From NCBI RefSeq assembly GCF_005160265.1, contig NZ_CP039865.1:3000828-3064827 (forward strand): a DNA stretch of 64,000 nt, read 5' to 3'. This document shows positions 28,617 through 37,546 of the stretch, one piece after another (position 1 is the stretch's first letter; every line of letters starts with the position of its first letter). The position numbers and the translations under genes were made by a program. Below the pieces are notes generated by a model. It made no database searches, had not been told where the DNA came from, and saw nothing but the letters and a program-made list of their open reading frames with translations. This stretch comes from Phreatobacter aquaticus. Its GTDB lineage: Bacteria; Pseudomonadota; Alphaproteobacteria; Rhizobiales; Phreatobacteraceae.

Positions 28617-29429
28617 ATGTGGCCATTTCCGGTCCGGATCATTGACGACACCACCGTCGAGTGGCAGTTGCAGGCCTTCGAGTGGTTGATCAACCGACTT
28701 TGCGACGGCGCGGGCATCGCGGGCACCAGCCTTGTGGTTCCGGGGAGGAGCCATTTCATCGCCGACGGTGAGCAAGGGCACGCTTTGGCGCTACGGCTGT
28801 TCGAACAGGTCAAGGCCTATGTCCGGGTCGATGACACGACGGTCATCCATCTTCTGCAGCAGCCGGAACGGCGCGGTTCCATCGTCAACGAGCGAACGGC
28901 TCTTGTCCACCAAGCGGCCGAACCCCTTGGAACCTGTCTTGCCAATGACGAGGGCGATTGGGAAATCAGTTACGATCCGGCGCTTCTGAGCGACCGAGAA
29001 GGTCTGATCGCGACCCTCGCCCACGAGGTCGCCCACGTGCTCGTTCCTATGAGCGACGACCTGCCTGTCGAGCCAGAAGAATATGAGTTCCTCACCGATC
29101 TCTGCGTGGCATTCCTCGGATTCGGCGTGTTCTTGTCGAATGGCCGTTCGGAGCGGATAACCGATGGCGAATGGAGTTGGTGGCGCGGCGGCGGCTACTT
29201 GCCGATCAACGATTGCCTGATGGCCACGGCGCTGTTTATCGACATCAAGGGAAGTCCCGCCGACCGCGACACGGCGAACAGCTTCCTACAGCCGGCATGG
29301 CGGCCCGCCTTCGGCAAGGCGTTCAAGCAGCTTCGGCGATTTGACGGCGAAATCGCGCGGTTGCGCGCCCTCGACAGGCGGCTGACCAAGGAGCGCACGG
29401 TCGAAACCTTCGCCGAGATCGACGCTTGA
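28617..29429 (+). CDS. Putative zinc metallopeptidase-like protein, unknown family
   Basis: 270 residues with no signal peptide and no membrane segment. The only catalytic-looking feature is LAHEVAHVLV near residue 138, a HExxH zinc motif, with downstream acidic residues (EPEEYEFLTDLC) that could give a third ligand as in gluzincin-like enzymes. I do not recognise the family. It sits between the ldtR terminator and the L,D-transpeptidase gene. Just upstream (about 28500-28610) is an AT-rich spacer, strikingly unlike the surrounding DNA, and the gene itself looks less GC-rich than its neighbours. These signs suggest insertion by horizontal transfer into the ldtR-ldtP interval. ATG 28617 is the first start in frame. 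Confidence 0.7.
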   Translation: MWPFPVRIIDDTTVEWQLQAFEWLINRLCDGAGIAGTSLVVPGRSHFIADGEQGHALALRLFEQVKAYVRVDDTTVIHLLQQPERRGSIVNERTALVHQAAEPLGTCLANDEGDWEISYDPALLSDREGLIATLAHEVAHVLVPMSDDLPVEPEEYEFLTDLCVAFLGFGVFLSNGRSERITDGEWSWWRGGGYLPINDCLMATALFIDIKGSPADRDTANSFLQPAWRPAFGKAFKQLRRFDGEIARLRALDRRLTKERTVETFAEIDA

Positions 29430-29647
29430 TCGCCGTGCTCCTCGCTGTTGCAGATTTCCCGCTCCAGGCCTGATTTCGCCGAGCTCACGCGAATATGCGC
29501 GGCCGCCCTGCATCTTTTGCCTTGAGTTGGTCACATTGCCTGCCATACGTGACGCTGAGTAGGCCTGATCGTTGTTCCTTAACGATGTTGGTGTTCAATT
29601 CATCCGATATGGCGGGGCTCGCCCCCGCTCCCAGCCGGAGACGCTTC

Positions 29648-30907
29648 GTGTCGCACCGTCCCTCGCCGCTTTCGGGCGCGCTGTCCCCCGACCGCCGTTC
29701 TATCCTTGGCGGTCTCCTGTCGATCGGCGCGATGATGGCGGGTGCCCCCGCGGCCTTCGCGCAGACGCGTGGCGCCATGAGCGCCGAATGGGGCGACAGC
29801 TTCGATGCCGGTTCCCGGTCGCGCGCCACCCGCAATCCCTATCCTGTTCTCGGCCCGCACACCGTGCAGGGCCTGGAGCAGGCGATCGGCCAGTACCAGC
29901 AGATCGTCGCACGCGGCGGCTGGCAGCCGGTTCCCGCCGGCGAGCGTCTGCGGATCGGCGCCCGGCGTCCGGCCGTGGTGCTGCTGCGCGACCGCCTGAT
30001 CGCCACCGGCGACCTCGATGCCTCATCCGGCCGCTCCGACATTTTCGACAGTTTCGTCGACACCGCCGTGAAGCGCTTCCAGACCCGCCACGGCATCTCG
30101 CCGGATGGCCTCGTCCGGGAATCGACCTATGCCGCGCTGAATGTTCCCGCCGACATGCGCCTGCGCCAGCTCGAGACCAATCTCGTCCGCGTTCGCGCCT
30201 ATTCGGGCAATCTCGGCAACAAGTTCATCGCCATGAACATCCCGGCCGCCCAGCTTGAGGCGGTCGAGAACGGCCAGGTGGTCTCTCGCCATGTCACGGT
30301 GGTCGGCAAGATCGACCGTCAGTCGCCGATCATCTCGACCCGCGTCGAGAACATCAACTTCAACCCCTATTGGACCGTGCCCTCGTCGATCATCCGCAAG
30401 GACCTGATCCCGAAGATGCAGGCGGAGCCGGACTATCTGGCCAAGAACCGCATCCGCATCTTCAATGGCCAGGGCCAGGAAGTGACGCCGGAATCCATCA
30501 ACTGGAATTCCATGGATGCGATGAACTATCGCTTCCGGCAGGACCCCTTCGAAGGCAATTCGATGGGCAATGTCCGCATCAACATCCCGAACCAGCACGC
30601 CGTCTACATGCATGACACGCCCTCCAAGGGCCTGTTCGGCGAGGACCAGCGCTTCCATTCCTCGGGCTGCGCGCGCGTCCAGAACGTCCGCGAACTGATC
30701 GCCTGGATCCTGCAGGGCACGCAGTGGAACCGCTCCGAGATCGACCGGGTGTTCCGCACCGTCGACCGGGTCGACGCCAAGCCGCTGCAGCCGGTGCCGG
30801 TCTATTGGGTCTACATCACCGCCTGGGCCAATCCGGACGGCAATGTCCAGTTCCGCGACGACATCTATCAGCGTGACGGCATGAGCGCGCAGGCCGCCCT
30901 GCGCTGA
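29648..30907 (+). CDS. ldtP: L,D-transpeptidase (YkuD domain) with peptidoglycan-binding domain, LdtP-like
   Basis: About 419 residues from GTG 29648, which has GGAG seven bases upstream; in-frame ATGs at 29585 and 29609 are alternatives. A signal or anchor (RRSILGGLLSIGAMMAGAPAAFAQ) directs export. Next comes a peptidoglycan-binding-type domain (residues about 85-150, DTAVKRFQTRHGISPDGLVRE), then the YkuD catalytic domain. The catalytic motif reads HSSGCARVQN, with the active cysteine in SGC, and HDTPSKGLF is the conserved His-containing loop. The enzyme would make 3-3 crosslinks in peptidoglycan or attach proteins to it. In relatives, LdtR controls this gene; ldtR is 1.4 kb upstream here. 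A terminator follows 26 bases after the stop. Confidence 0.92.
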   Translation: MSHRPSPLSGALSPDRRSILGGLLSIGAMMAGAPAAFAQTRGAMSAEWGDSFDAGSRSRATRNPYPVLGPHTVQGLEQAIGQYQQIVARGGWQPVPAGERLRIGARRPAVVLLRDRLIATGDLDASSGRSDIFDSFVDTAVKRFQTRHGISPDGLVRESTYAALNVPADMRLRQLETNLVRVRAYSGNLGNKFIAMNIPAAQLEAVENGQVVSRHVTVVGKIDRQSPIISTRVENINFNPYWTVPSSIIRKDLIPKMQAEPDYLAKNRIRIFNGQGQEVTPESINWNSMDAMNYRFRQDPFEGNSMGNVRINIPNQHAVYMHDTPSKGLFGEDQRFHSSGCARVQNVRELIAWILQGTQWNRSEIDRVFRTVDRVDAKPLQPVPVYWVYITAWANPDGNVQFRDDIYQRDGMSAQAALR

Positions 30908-30933
30908 CGCGGCGGCGCCCCTCATCGGACGAT

Positions 30934-30967
30934 CAACAAGCCCGGCCTCGCGCCGGGCTTTTTGTTG
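30934..30967 (+). terminator. Rho-independent terminator after the L,D-transpeptidase gene
   Basis: CAACAAGCCCGGC and GCCGGGCTTTTTGTTG form a long stem (30934-30967) with a GC core and A/T arms, giving a T-run of five on the plus strand. The A-tract means it may work in both directions. Confidence 0.85.
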
Positions 30968-30996
30968 CTGAACCTCTCTCATGTCATGATGGCGAC

Positions 30997-31200
30997 ATGG
31001 TCGAATCGCGCGACGCCACGGTCTATTTCGAGCATATCCGGATCGGCCAGGTCGTCCGGGTCGCCGCCGTCTGCGCGCTGACCGGGACCGAGGTCGTGGT
31101 GATGGGGCCGGCCAATACCGCGCCGAGCGCGCTGGAGAAACTGGCGCTGCGCAAGCTCAAGCTGCGCATCGAGCGCGACGGCAGCGAACCGCTCCGCTGA
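30997..31200 (+). CDS. 67-residue conserved-looking small protein upstream of glyA
   Basis: Small soluble protein (VYFEHIRIGQVVRVAAVCALTGTEVVVMGPANTAPSALEKLALRKLKL...). The first 40 residues look like beta strands around TGTEVVVMGP, and the last 25 form a basic amphipathic helix. I believe it belongs to a small family (DUF6898-like) usually found beside glyA in Rhizobiales, but this is from memory. It is separated from glyA by a 151-base leader with paired segments. Function unknown. Confidence 0.75.
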   Translation: MVESRDATVYFEHIRIGQVVRVAAVCALTGTEVVVMGPANTAPSALEKLALRKLKLRIERDGSEPLR

Positions 31201-31238
31201 ATCCTGCCCGGGGCCCAAGCCGGTCACCCCCTAAATAT

Positions 31239-31305
31239 GGTAGCAGGCGCGGTCTGCCGCTTGGACTCGGCACCAGCCCTGTGCTACCGGCAGGGCCACG
31301 CCCTG
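31239..31305 (+). promoter_or_regulatory. Candidate switching leader upstream of glyA
   Basis: GGTAGCA (31239-31245) pairs perfectly with TGCTACC (31282-31288). Overlapping this, GCCCTG (31276-31281) pairs with CAGGGC (31291-31296), which can instead pair with a second GCCCTG (31300-31305) around a CAC loop. The first two stems exclude each other sterically and the last two share one strand. This is the layout of an RNA switch or attenuator, located 46 bases before the glyA start. I do not recognise a known riboswitch class. Confidence 0.45.
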
Positions 31306-31351
31306 AACCCTGCGCTTCATGCCGAGGCGCCGAGACTTACGGAGTTTCCGG

Positions 31352-32659
31352 ATGTCCTCTTCCGTCGCCCGGTCCAACCAGCCTTTTGATGGCTTCTTCT
31401 CGGCCTCGCTCGCCGATGCCGATCCCGTCATCTTCGACGCGATTCAGAAGGAACTCGGTCGCCAGCAGCACGAGATCGAGCTGATCGCGTCTGAGAACAT
31501 CGTCTCGAAGGCGGTGATGGAGGCTCAGGGCTCCGTCATGACCAACAAGTACGCCGAGGGCTATCCGGGCAAGCGCTACTATGGCGGCTGCCAGTTCGTC
31601 GACATCGCCGAGACGGTGGCGATCGAGCGCGCGACCAAGCTGTTCGGCTGCAAGTTCGCCAATGTGCAGCCGAATTCCGGCAGCCAGGCCAACCAGGCGG
31701 TGTTCCTGGCGCTGCTCCAGCCGGGCGATACTTTCATGGGTCTCGATCTCGCCGCTGGCGGCCATCTCACCCACGGCTCGCCGGTCAATGTCTCCGGCAA
31801 GTGGTTCAAGGTCGCGCCCTATACGGTGCGCCAGGACGACCAGCTGATCGACATGGACGAGGTCGCCCGCATCGCCCGCGAGACCAAGCCGAAGCTGATC
31901 GTCGCTGGCGGCTCGGCCTATGCGCGGGCCTGGGATTTCGCCCGCTTCCGCGCGATCGCCGATGAGGTTGGCGCCCTGTTCTTCGTCGACATGGCCCATT
32001 TCGCAGGCCTCGTCGCCGGTGGCGCCCACGCCTCGCCCTTCCCGCATGCGCATGTGGCCACCACCACCACGCACAAGACGTTGCGCGGCCCCCGTGGCGG
32101 CATGATCCTCACCAATGACGAGGACATCGCCAAGAAGATCAATTCGGCCGTGTTCCCCGGGATGCAGGGCGGCCCGCTCATGCATGTCATCGCGGCCAAG
32201 GCGGTGTCATTCGGCGAGGCGCTGCGCCCCGAGTTCAAGACCTATGCCCATGCTGTGGTCGCCAATGCCAAGGCGCTGGCCGAGACGCTGAAGGCGGCGG
32301 GCTTCGACCTCGTCACCGGCGGCACCGACAACCACCTCATGCTGGTCGACCTTCGTCCGAAGAACCTGACCGGCAAGGCGTCGGAGGCAGCCCTTGGGCG
32401 CGCCTACATCACCTGCAACAAGAACGGCATCCCGTTCGACCCGCAGAAGCCCTTCGTCACCTCGGGCGTGCGCCTCGGTACCCCGGCCGGCACCACCCGC
32501 GGTTTCGGCATTGCCGAGTTCAAGCGCATCGGCGAGCTGATCGCCGAGACGCTGGACGGCCTCTCGAAGGCCAATTCCGAGGAGGGCAACGCGGCTGTCG
32601 AGGCCGCTGTGCGCGAGAAGGTGAAAGATCTCACCGCCCGCTTCCCGATCTATTCCTGA
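31352..32659 (+). CDS. glyA: Serine hydroxymethyltransferase
   Basis: 435-residue PLP enzyme interconverting serine and glycine with tetrahydrofolate, the main source of one-carbon units. The PLP lysine is in [17 protein letters not shown]. Other landmarks are [30 protein letters not shown] and [17 protein letters not shown] 31352 follows ACGGAG and gives the usual N-terminus; an earlier ATG at 31319 lies in the structured leader. It heads a same-strand run glyA-nrdR-ribD-ribE-ribH-nusB. A 15-base gap separates it from nrdR. Confidence 0.97.
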   Translation: MSSSVARSNQPFDGFFSASLADADPVIFDAIQKELGRQQHEIELIASENIVSKAVMEAQGSVMTNKYAEGYPGKRYYGGCQFVDIAETVAIERATKLFGCKFANVQPNSGSQANQAVFLALLQPGDTFMGLDLAAGGHLTHGSPVNVSGKWFKVAPYTVRQDDQLIDMDEVARIARETKPKLIVAGGSAYARAWDFARFRAIADEVGALFFVDMAHFAGLVAGGAHASPFPHAHVATTTTHKTLRGPRGGMILTNDEDIAKKINSAVFPGMQGGPLMHVIAAKAVSFGEALRPEFKTYAHAVVANAKALAETLKAAGFDLVTGGTDNHLMLVDLRPKNLTGKASEAALGRAYITCNKNGIPFDPQKPFVTSGVRLGTPAGTTRGFGIAEFKRIGELIAETLDGLSKANSEEGNAAVEAAVREKVKDLTARFPIYS

Positions 32660-32674
32660 CGAAGGGGGCGAGCG

Positions 32675-33157
32675 GTGCGCTGCCCCTTCTGCGGCTTCGC
32701 CGATACCCAGGTGAAGGACTCGCGTCCGACCGAGGATGGCTCCGCCATCCGCCGCCGGCGCGTCTGCACGGAATGCAACGGCCGCTTCACCACCTTTGAA
32801 CGCGTTCAGCTGCGGGAACTCGTCCTGGTCAAGCGGTCCGGTCGCCGTGTGCCGTTCGACCGCGACAAGCTGATGCGCTCGATCCAGGTGGCCTTGCGCA
32901 AGCGCCCGGTCGACCCTGAGCGCGTCGAGCGGCTGGTCTCCGGCATCGTCCGGCAGCTGGAAGCCTCGGGCGAAAGTGAAATCCCCGCCGAGAATGTTGG
33001 TCGCATCGTCATGGAGGCGCTGAAGGCGCTCGACGATGTCGCCTATGTCCGCTTCGCCTCGGTCTATCGCAATTTCCGCGAGGCCAAGGATTTCGAGCAG
33101 CTGATCGGCGAAATGGCGGAGGACGGCGAGCCCGAGCCACCGGCCAAGCCCCGTTAG
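32675..33157 (+). CDS. nrdR: Transcriptional repressor NrdR
   Basis: 160-residue zinc-ribbon plus ATP-cone repressor of ribonucleotide reductase genes. The N-terminus [22 protein letters not shown] and [16 protein letters not shown] give the four zinc cysteines (Cys3, Cys6, Cys31, Cys34). The ATP-cone follows ([21 protein letters not shown]). Start is GTG 32675 with an AAGGGGG ribosome-binding site. Two sites matching NrdR boxes lie upstream of nrdJ in this same window (37506-37546), giving a clear candidate target. The short C-terminal tail EPEPPAKPR is variable in the family. Confidence 0.96.
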   Translation: MRCPFCGFADTQVKDSRPTEDGSAIRRRRVCTECNGRFTTFERVQLRELVLVKRSGRRVPFDRDKLMRSIQVALRKRPVDPERVERLVSGIVRQLEASGESEIPAENVGRIVMEALKALDDVAYVRFASVYRNFREAKDFEQLIGEMAEDGEPEPPAKPR

Positions 33158-33161
33158 GGCC

Positions 33162-34253
33162 ATGGCCGAGGCGCGCTTCTCGGAAGCCGACCGCCAGTTC
33201 ATGGACCATGCGCTGCGTCTCGGCCGGCGCAATCTCGGCCGCGTTGCGCCCAATCCGTCGGTCGGCTGCGTTCTGGTGAAAGACGGCGTGATCGTCGGCC
33301 GCGGCGTGACCCAGCCCGGCGGCCGGCCCCATGGCGAGACGACCGCCCTTGCCCATGCCGGCGAGGCAGCGCGTGGCGCCACCGCCTATGTGACGCTTGA
33401 ACCCTGCTCGCATTTCGGCCGGACCGGCCCCTGTTCCGATGCGCTGGCGCGCGCCGGCGTGACGCGCGTCGTCTGCGCCATCGGCGATCCCGATCCCAGA
33501 GTGCGGGGCCGCGGCTTCACCATGCTCCGGGCCTACGGGATCACGGTCGATACCGGCCTGTTCGAAGCCGAGTCTGGCCTCGACCATCGCGGCCATTTCA
33601 ACCGTGTCCGGCTTGGCCGCCCCTTCGTCCAGATGAAGATGGCGCTGTCCGAGGATGGCTTCGTCGCGGGTGAGGGCGGCCGGCGCGTGCAGATCTCTGG
33701 TCCACATGCGCAGGCCCAGGTCCACATGATGCGCGCCATGGCGGATGCCATCATGATCGGCGCCGGGACGGCGCTGGCCGACGATCCGGAACTCACCTGC
33801 CGCCTGCCGGGCATGGCCGATCGCTCGCCGGTGCGCATCGTCATCGATTCCCAGCTCCGGCTGCCGCTGACCTCGAAACTCGTCCAGACAGCCGCGGATG
33901 TGCCGACCTGGGTCCTCTCCACCGTTGGTGCGCCCCCCGAGGCCGAACGCGCGCTCAGGGCCGCTGGCTGCCAGGTCATGCTGGTGCGCCGCCACGCCGA
34001 CGGACGGCTCGATCTCGGTGAGGCGATGCGGCTCATTGCCGTGCGCGGCATCACCCGCGTGCTTGCTGAAACGGGCCCGGCCCTTGCGGCGGGCCTGATG
34101 GATGCCGATCTGGCGGATGAGGTCGTGCTGGTGCGGTCACCGAACACGCTGGGTCACGGCCTTGCCGGTCTCCCAACGCCGCTGAGCCCCCGCTTCCAGC
34201 TCGCCGAGACCCGGCCGGCCGGAGCCGATATGTTCGAAACCTACCGACGCTAG
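33162..34253 (+). CDS. ribD: Bifunctional riboflavin biosynthesis deaminase/reductase
   Basis: 363 residues. The N-terminal deaminase domain has the zinc motif HGETTALAHAGE and PCSHFGRTGPCSDAL; the C-terminal reductase domain runs from about residue 145 (FVQMKMALSEDGFVA) to the end. The enzyme carries out the second and third steps from GTP to riboflavin. It starts 4 bases after the nrdR stop. ribE and ribH follow directly. ribBA is not in the window. Confidence 0.96.
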   Translation: MAEARFSEADRQFMDHALRLGRRNLGRVAPNPSVGCVLVKDGVIVGRGVTQPGGRPHGETTALAHAGEAARGATAYVTLEPCSHFGRTGPCSDALARAGVTRVVCAIGDPDPRVRGRGFTMLRAYGITVDTGLFEAESGLDHRGHFNRVRLGRPFVQMKMALSEDGFVAGEGGRRVQISGPHAQAQVHMMRAMADAIMIGAGTALADDPELTCRLPGMADRSPVRIVIDSQLRLPLTSKLVQTAADVPTWVLSTVGAPPEAERALRAAGCQVMLVRRHADGRLDLGEAMRLIAVRGITRVLAETGPALAAGLMDADLADEVVLVRSPNTLGHGLAGLPTPLSPRFQLAETRPAGADMFETYRR

Positions 34254-34264
34254 AGGAAGAGCCC

Positions 34265-34879
34265 ATGTTCACCGGCATCATCACCGACGTGGGCGAGGTC
34301 GTCGCCATCGAGACGCGCGGCTCGGCGCTCAACCTCGCCATCGCCTGTTCCTATCCGGCCGAGAGCCTGCCGCTCGGCGCTTCCGTCTGCCACATGGGCA
34401 TCTGCCTGACGGTGACATCGCTGAAGCAGAACGCCGACCATACCCTGATCACGGTCGATGCCTCCGGCGAGACGCTGGCGCGCACCACGATCGGCTCGTG
34501 GAGCGTCGGGCAGAAGCTCAATCTGGAGCGCTCCCTGCGCATCGGCGACGAGCTCGGCGGCCATATCGTCACCGGCCATGTCGATGGCGTGGCCGAGATC
34601 GTTTCACGCGAGGACCGCGACGGCACGGCCTGGTTCGTCTTCCGGGCGCCACGCGAACTTGCCAAGTTCATCGCCGAGAAGGGTTCGGTCGGCCTCGACG
34701 GCACCTCGCTCACCGTCAATGGCGTAAAGGGCGACACTTTCACCGTCACCATGATCCCCCACACGCTGGCCGTGACCACCTGGGGCGGTGCCAAGGCCGG
34801 CGACCGCATCAATCTCGAGGTCGACATGATGGCCCGCTATTCCGCGCGCCTTGCCGAGGCGAAGGCGGAAGGGTACTAA
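34265..34879 (+). CDS. ribE: Riboflavin synthase alpha subunit
   Basis: 204 residues forming two tandem lumazine-binding domains. The first begins [16 protein letters not shown] and the second at [15 protein letters not shown], each with the expected repeat of strand and helix elements (for example LTVTSLKQN and LTVNGVKGD). It dismutates two 6,7-dimethyl-8-ribityllumazine molecules to riboflavin. ATG 34265 has GAGGAAGAG upstream, and the gene is 11 bases after ribD. Named ribE here; some schemes call it ribC. Confidence 0.96.
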   Translation: MFTGIITDVGEVVAIETRGSALNLAIACSYPAESLPLGASVCHMGICLTVTSLKQNADHTLITVDASGETLARTTIGSWSVGQKLNLERSLRIGDELGGHIVTGHVDGVAEIVSREDRDGTAWFVFRAPRELAKFIAEKGSVGLDGTSLTVNGVKGDTFTVTMIPHTLAVTTWGGAKAGDRINLEVDMMARYSARLAEAKAEGY

Positions 34880-34910
34880 GCCGCTCCGCATTCAAAGGAC
34901 CAAGCCCGCC

Positions 34911-35396
34911 ATGGCCGCCCCGCGCTCCGCGCCAGACCTGATCATTCCGACGCATGGCCGCGTGCTGATCGTCGAGGCCCGCTTCTATGACGATCTGGCT
35001 GATGCCCTGCTCGAAGGCGCCAAGGCTGCGATCACCGAGGCCGGCGCGACCTATGAGGTGCACACCGTGCCGGGTGCTCTCGAGATCCCCGCGGCCATTG
35101 CCATTCTGGTCGATGGTGCGGCTGCCCGCGGCAAGCCGTTCGATGGCGCGGTGGCGCTCGGCTCGGTCATTCGCGGCGAGACCACCCATTACGAGATCGT
35201 CTCGATCGAATCCTCCCGCGCGCTGATGGACCTCTCCGTTGCCCGCAAGCTGCCGCTCGGCAACGGCATCCTCACCGTCGAGAACGACGCTCAGGCCTGG
35301 GCGCGCGCCAAGCGCTCGGAGATGGACAAGGGCGGTGGCGCCGCCAAGGCCTGCCTCGCCATGATCCGCCTCAAGCGCGCCGCCGAGGCCGTCTGA
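34911..35396 (+). CDS. ribH: 6,7-dimethyl-8-ribityllumazine synthase
   Basis: 161-residue lumazine synthase, supplying the substrate of ribE. Landmarks are [28 protein letters not shown] and the catalytic loop [17 protein letters not shown] with its histidine. ATG 34911 fits the family N-terminus; the frame upstream to 34851 overlaps ribE and is not conserved-looking. The stop overlaps the nusB ATG (TGATG), coupling the two genes. Confidence 0.96.
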   Translation: MAAPRSAPDLIIPTHGRVLIVEARFYDDLADALLEGAKAAITEAGATYEVHTVPGALEIPAAIAILVDGAAARGKPFDGAVALGSVIRGETTHYEIVSIESSRALMDLSVARKLPLGNGILTVENDAQAWARAKRSEMDKGGGAAKACLAMIRLKRAAEAV

Positions 35397-35926
35397 TGGC
35401 CGATCGCTCGTCGAAGCCGGATACGGCTGCCAAGTCCGATACCGCCAAGTCCGGCCCCAAACAGGCCAACAAGCGTGGCACCGCCCGGCTCGCGGCCGTC
35501 CAGGCGCTCTACCAGATGGACGTCGCCCATACCGACATCAACGATGTCATCGGCTCGTTCCAGACCTTCTGGATGGGCCAGGAAGTCGAGGGCGACACCT
35601 ATCTGCCCGCCGACCACCAGTTCTTCCGCGACATCATCCAGGGCGTGATGCGCGATCAGACGCGCATTGACCAGTCGGTGGACTTCATTCTGGCCGACGA
35701 ATGGCCGCTGCGCCGCATCGAGGCCGTGCTGCGGGCCGTGCTGCGCGCTGGCACCTACGAGCTGTTCGAGCGGCTCGACATTCCCGCCAAGGTGATCATC
35801 GCCGAATATGTCGACGTGGCCGACGCCTTCGTCGACCGCGAGGAAGTCGGCATGGCCAATGCCGTGCTCGACAAGATCGCCAAGCGTGTTCGCCCGCAGG
35901 ACATGGGCGAGGCGCCGAAGGCGTGA
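35396..35926 (+). CDS. nusB: Transcription antitermination factor NusB
   Basis: 176-residue all-helical RNA-binding protein that acts with NusE (S10) at boxA in rRNA operon antitermination. The core begins RGTARLAAVQALYQMDV and ends with LFERLDIPAKVIIAEYVDVA and VGMANAVLDKIAK, all typical. The first 25 residues are a Lys/Ser/Asp-rich extension, common in alphaproteobacterial NusB. Overlaps the ribH stop. The following 250 bases carry an inverted repeat and no gene. Confidence 0.95.
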   Translation: MADRSSKPDTAAKSDTAKSGPKQANKRGTARLAAVQALYQMDVAHTDINDVIGSFQTFWMGQEVEGDTYLPADHQFFRDIIQGVMRDQTRIDQSVDFILADEWPLRRIEAVLRAVLRAGTYELFERLDIPAKVIIAEYVDVADAFVDREEVGMANAVLDKIAKRVRPQDMGEAPKA

Positions 35927-35961
35927 GCGTCTGACGCTGCATTGTAGCGGGTGGCAAGGAT

Positions 35962-36104
35962 CCCCACCCCAACCCTCCCCGCAAGCGGGGAGGGGGCTCC
36001 AGCGACCATGCTGCATATTCGACCTTGGTGATTGCAGGTTGCGGGCAGCTTCCGGGCTTGGCGCCGATGCTCCCTCCCCGCTTGCGGGGAGGGTTGGGGT
36101 GGGG
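35962..36104. repeat. 33-base perfect inverted repeat pair (REP/BIME-like)
   Basis: The arm at 35962-35994 (CCCCACCCCAACCCTCCCCG...) is the exact reverse complement of the arm at 36072-36104, with 77 bases between. Each arm also contains its own hairpin, CCTCCCCGC/GCGGGGAGG around a short AA or TT centre. GC-hairpin elements of this kind occur in many copies between genes in alphaproteobacterial chromosomes. It separates nusB from thiL and could affect mRNA stability or termination. Confidence 0.85.
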
Positions 36105-36176
36105 CCTTGCCTCTCGAAACAGGCGGCTCTCATCTTCCCTCTCCCGCCGACCGCCGGTTCCAGTCATAGTCGCCCG

Positions 36177-37172
36177 ATGACGCGCCCCTCCGAAGACGAT
36201 CTCATCGCCCGCTATTTCGCCCCCCTCGCCATCAGTGCCGGTGCGGACGGGCTTAACGACGATGCGGCCGTGGTTCCGCCAGGGGAGGGTGACCTCGTCG
36301 TCACCAAGGACATGGTGGTGGCGGGTGTCCACTTCTTCCCGGACGATCCGCCGTCGTCGATCGTCAAGAAGGCCCTCCGGGTCAATCTGTCCGATCTCGC
36401 CGCGAAGGGTGCGAAGCCCGCAGGCTTCCTGCTGGGGCTCGGCCTGCCGCCGGATTGGACCGAAGCCTTCCTGGAGGAATCGGCCAGGGGGCTGGCCCAG
36501 GACATCGAGGTCTTCGACTGTCCGCTGCTTGGCGGCGATACGGTGAAAATGCCGGGGCCGCTGACGTTGTCGGTGACCGCCTTTGGCTATGCGCCGAGGA
36601 TCGTCCGGCGGCGGGGCGCCAGACCCGGCGATATCATCGCGGTCACCGGCACGATCGGCGATGGCGCGCTCGGCCTGGCGGTTCGTGCGGCCGAACGCGA
36701 GCCTGCCAAGGCACCAGCCTGGGTCGCCGGTCTCGATGACCGTCATCGGGCGCTCCTCGCCCTCCGATACATGTTTCCGATGCCGCGGGTCAGAGCGGCC
36801 TCGGCTGTCGCGGCGTTCGCCAGTGCGTCTATGGATGTGTCCGACGGATTGGCTGGTGATCTCGCCAAGCTTCTCAAGGCTTCCGGCGTGGGCGCCACGG
36901 CCGCGATCGACGATGTGCCGCTGTCGGAATCGGCCAGGGGAGCTCTCGCGCTCGATCCATCGCTGATCCGCACCGTGCTCACCGGTGGCGACGATTACGA
37001 ATTGCTGGTGACATGCCCGCCGGACCGGTTTGCCGCCTTCGCGTCCGCCGTGAATGCCGAGGGTCTGGATCTGACCGCGATCGGCCGGATCACAGCGGGC
37101 GAGGGCCTCGTCATCTCCGATCGCTCAGGTCAAGCCGTCGATCTTGGCGCCGGGCGATTCCAGCACTTCTGA
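36177..37172 (+). CDS. thiL: Thiamine-monophosphate kinase
   Basis: 331-residue ATP-dependent kinase making thiamine diphosphate from thiamine monophosphate. Family landmarks are GLNDDAAVVPPGEGDLV (Mg/ATP binding), VNLSDLAAKGAKPAGFLLGL, LLGGDTVKMPGPLTLSVTAFG and the second aspartate site SMDVSDGLAGDLAKLL, then GGDDYELLVTCP. ATG 36177 lies just after the inverted repeat; the open frame extends further upstream through that repeat but is not conserved there. It ends the riboflavin-nusB-thiL run. Confidence 0.95.
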   Translation: MTRPSEDDLIARYFAPLAISAGADGLNDDAAVVPPGEGDLVVTKDMVVAGVHFFPDDPPSSIVKKALRVNLSDLAAKGAKPAGFLLGLGLPPDWTEAFLEESARGLAQDIEVFDCPLLGGDTVKMPGPLTLSVTAFGYAPRIVRRRGARPGDIIAVTGTIGDGALGLAVRAAEREPAKAPAWVAGLDDRHRALLALRYMFPMPRVRAASAVAAFASASMDVSDGLAGDLAKLLKASGVGATAAIDDVPLSESARGALALDPSLIRTVLTGGDDYELLVTCPPDRFAAFASAVNAEGLDLTAIGRITAGEGLVISDRSGQAVDLGAGRFQHF

Positions 37173-37500
37173 GCGGCGGAGCAGGGGGCGGGAATCGCGT
37201 GTTGGCGATTCGACAGCGACTGCGCCGATTCTCCGGGGGTTCCGCCCCGTCAAAATAGGACAAGATGTGGGACATGTTGTTGTGGGCGTGCCTCTGAGGC
37301 AGTTTGCGGCGCGGGCCGTTGTCACGATTCTGCCACACAATCGCCGCCCCGCCTGTGCGCAACGCAGGGCACCTGTGGGTATCCGGTGACCTCCGCAGGG
37401 GGACCCGTGCGTCGGCCGATGATTTCGCTTGCCGAATCTCCCCGAGATTCCCGACACTTGGCATCAGCCGCAGCGGCTGCCCCCTCAAAATTTGTGCCTC
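37173..37500. other. Non-coding gap between thiL and the nrdJ control region
   Basis: Short open frames occur here on both strands (for example 37111-37509 minus) but none shows a ribosome-binding site, a conserved-looking protein or neighbour overlap. No clear terminator for thiL is seen. I see nothing else that I can support. Confidence 0.5.
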
Positions 37501-37505
37501 ACACA

Positions 37506-37546
37506 CCATATTTAGGGCTCTGTTTACTGATAGCCCCTATATCTTG
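37506..37546 (+). promoter_or_regulatory. Pair of NrdR-box-like sites upstream of nrdJ
   Basis: CCATATTTAG (37506-37515) and CTATATCTTG (37537-37546) both resemble the core of the NrdR box (C-w-ATATAT-w-G). They start exactly 31 bases apart, the three-turn spacing usual for paired NrdR boxes. The second overlaps a plausible -35 element. nrdR itself is at 32675-33157. Repression of nrdJ by NrdR with ATP/dATP is the natural reading. Confidence 0.7.

Noticed and set aside
37111-37509. Small open frames on both strands between thiL and nrdJ
   Set aside because: No ribosome-binding sites, overlapping frames on both strands, and Arg/Pro-rich products typical of GC-rich non-coding DNA.
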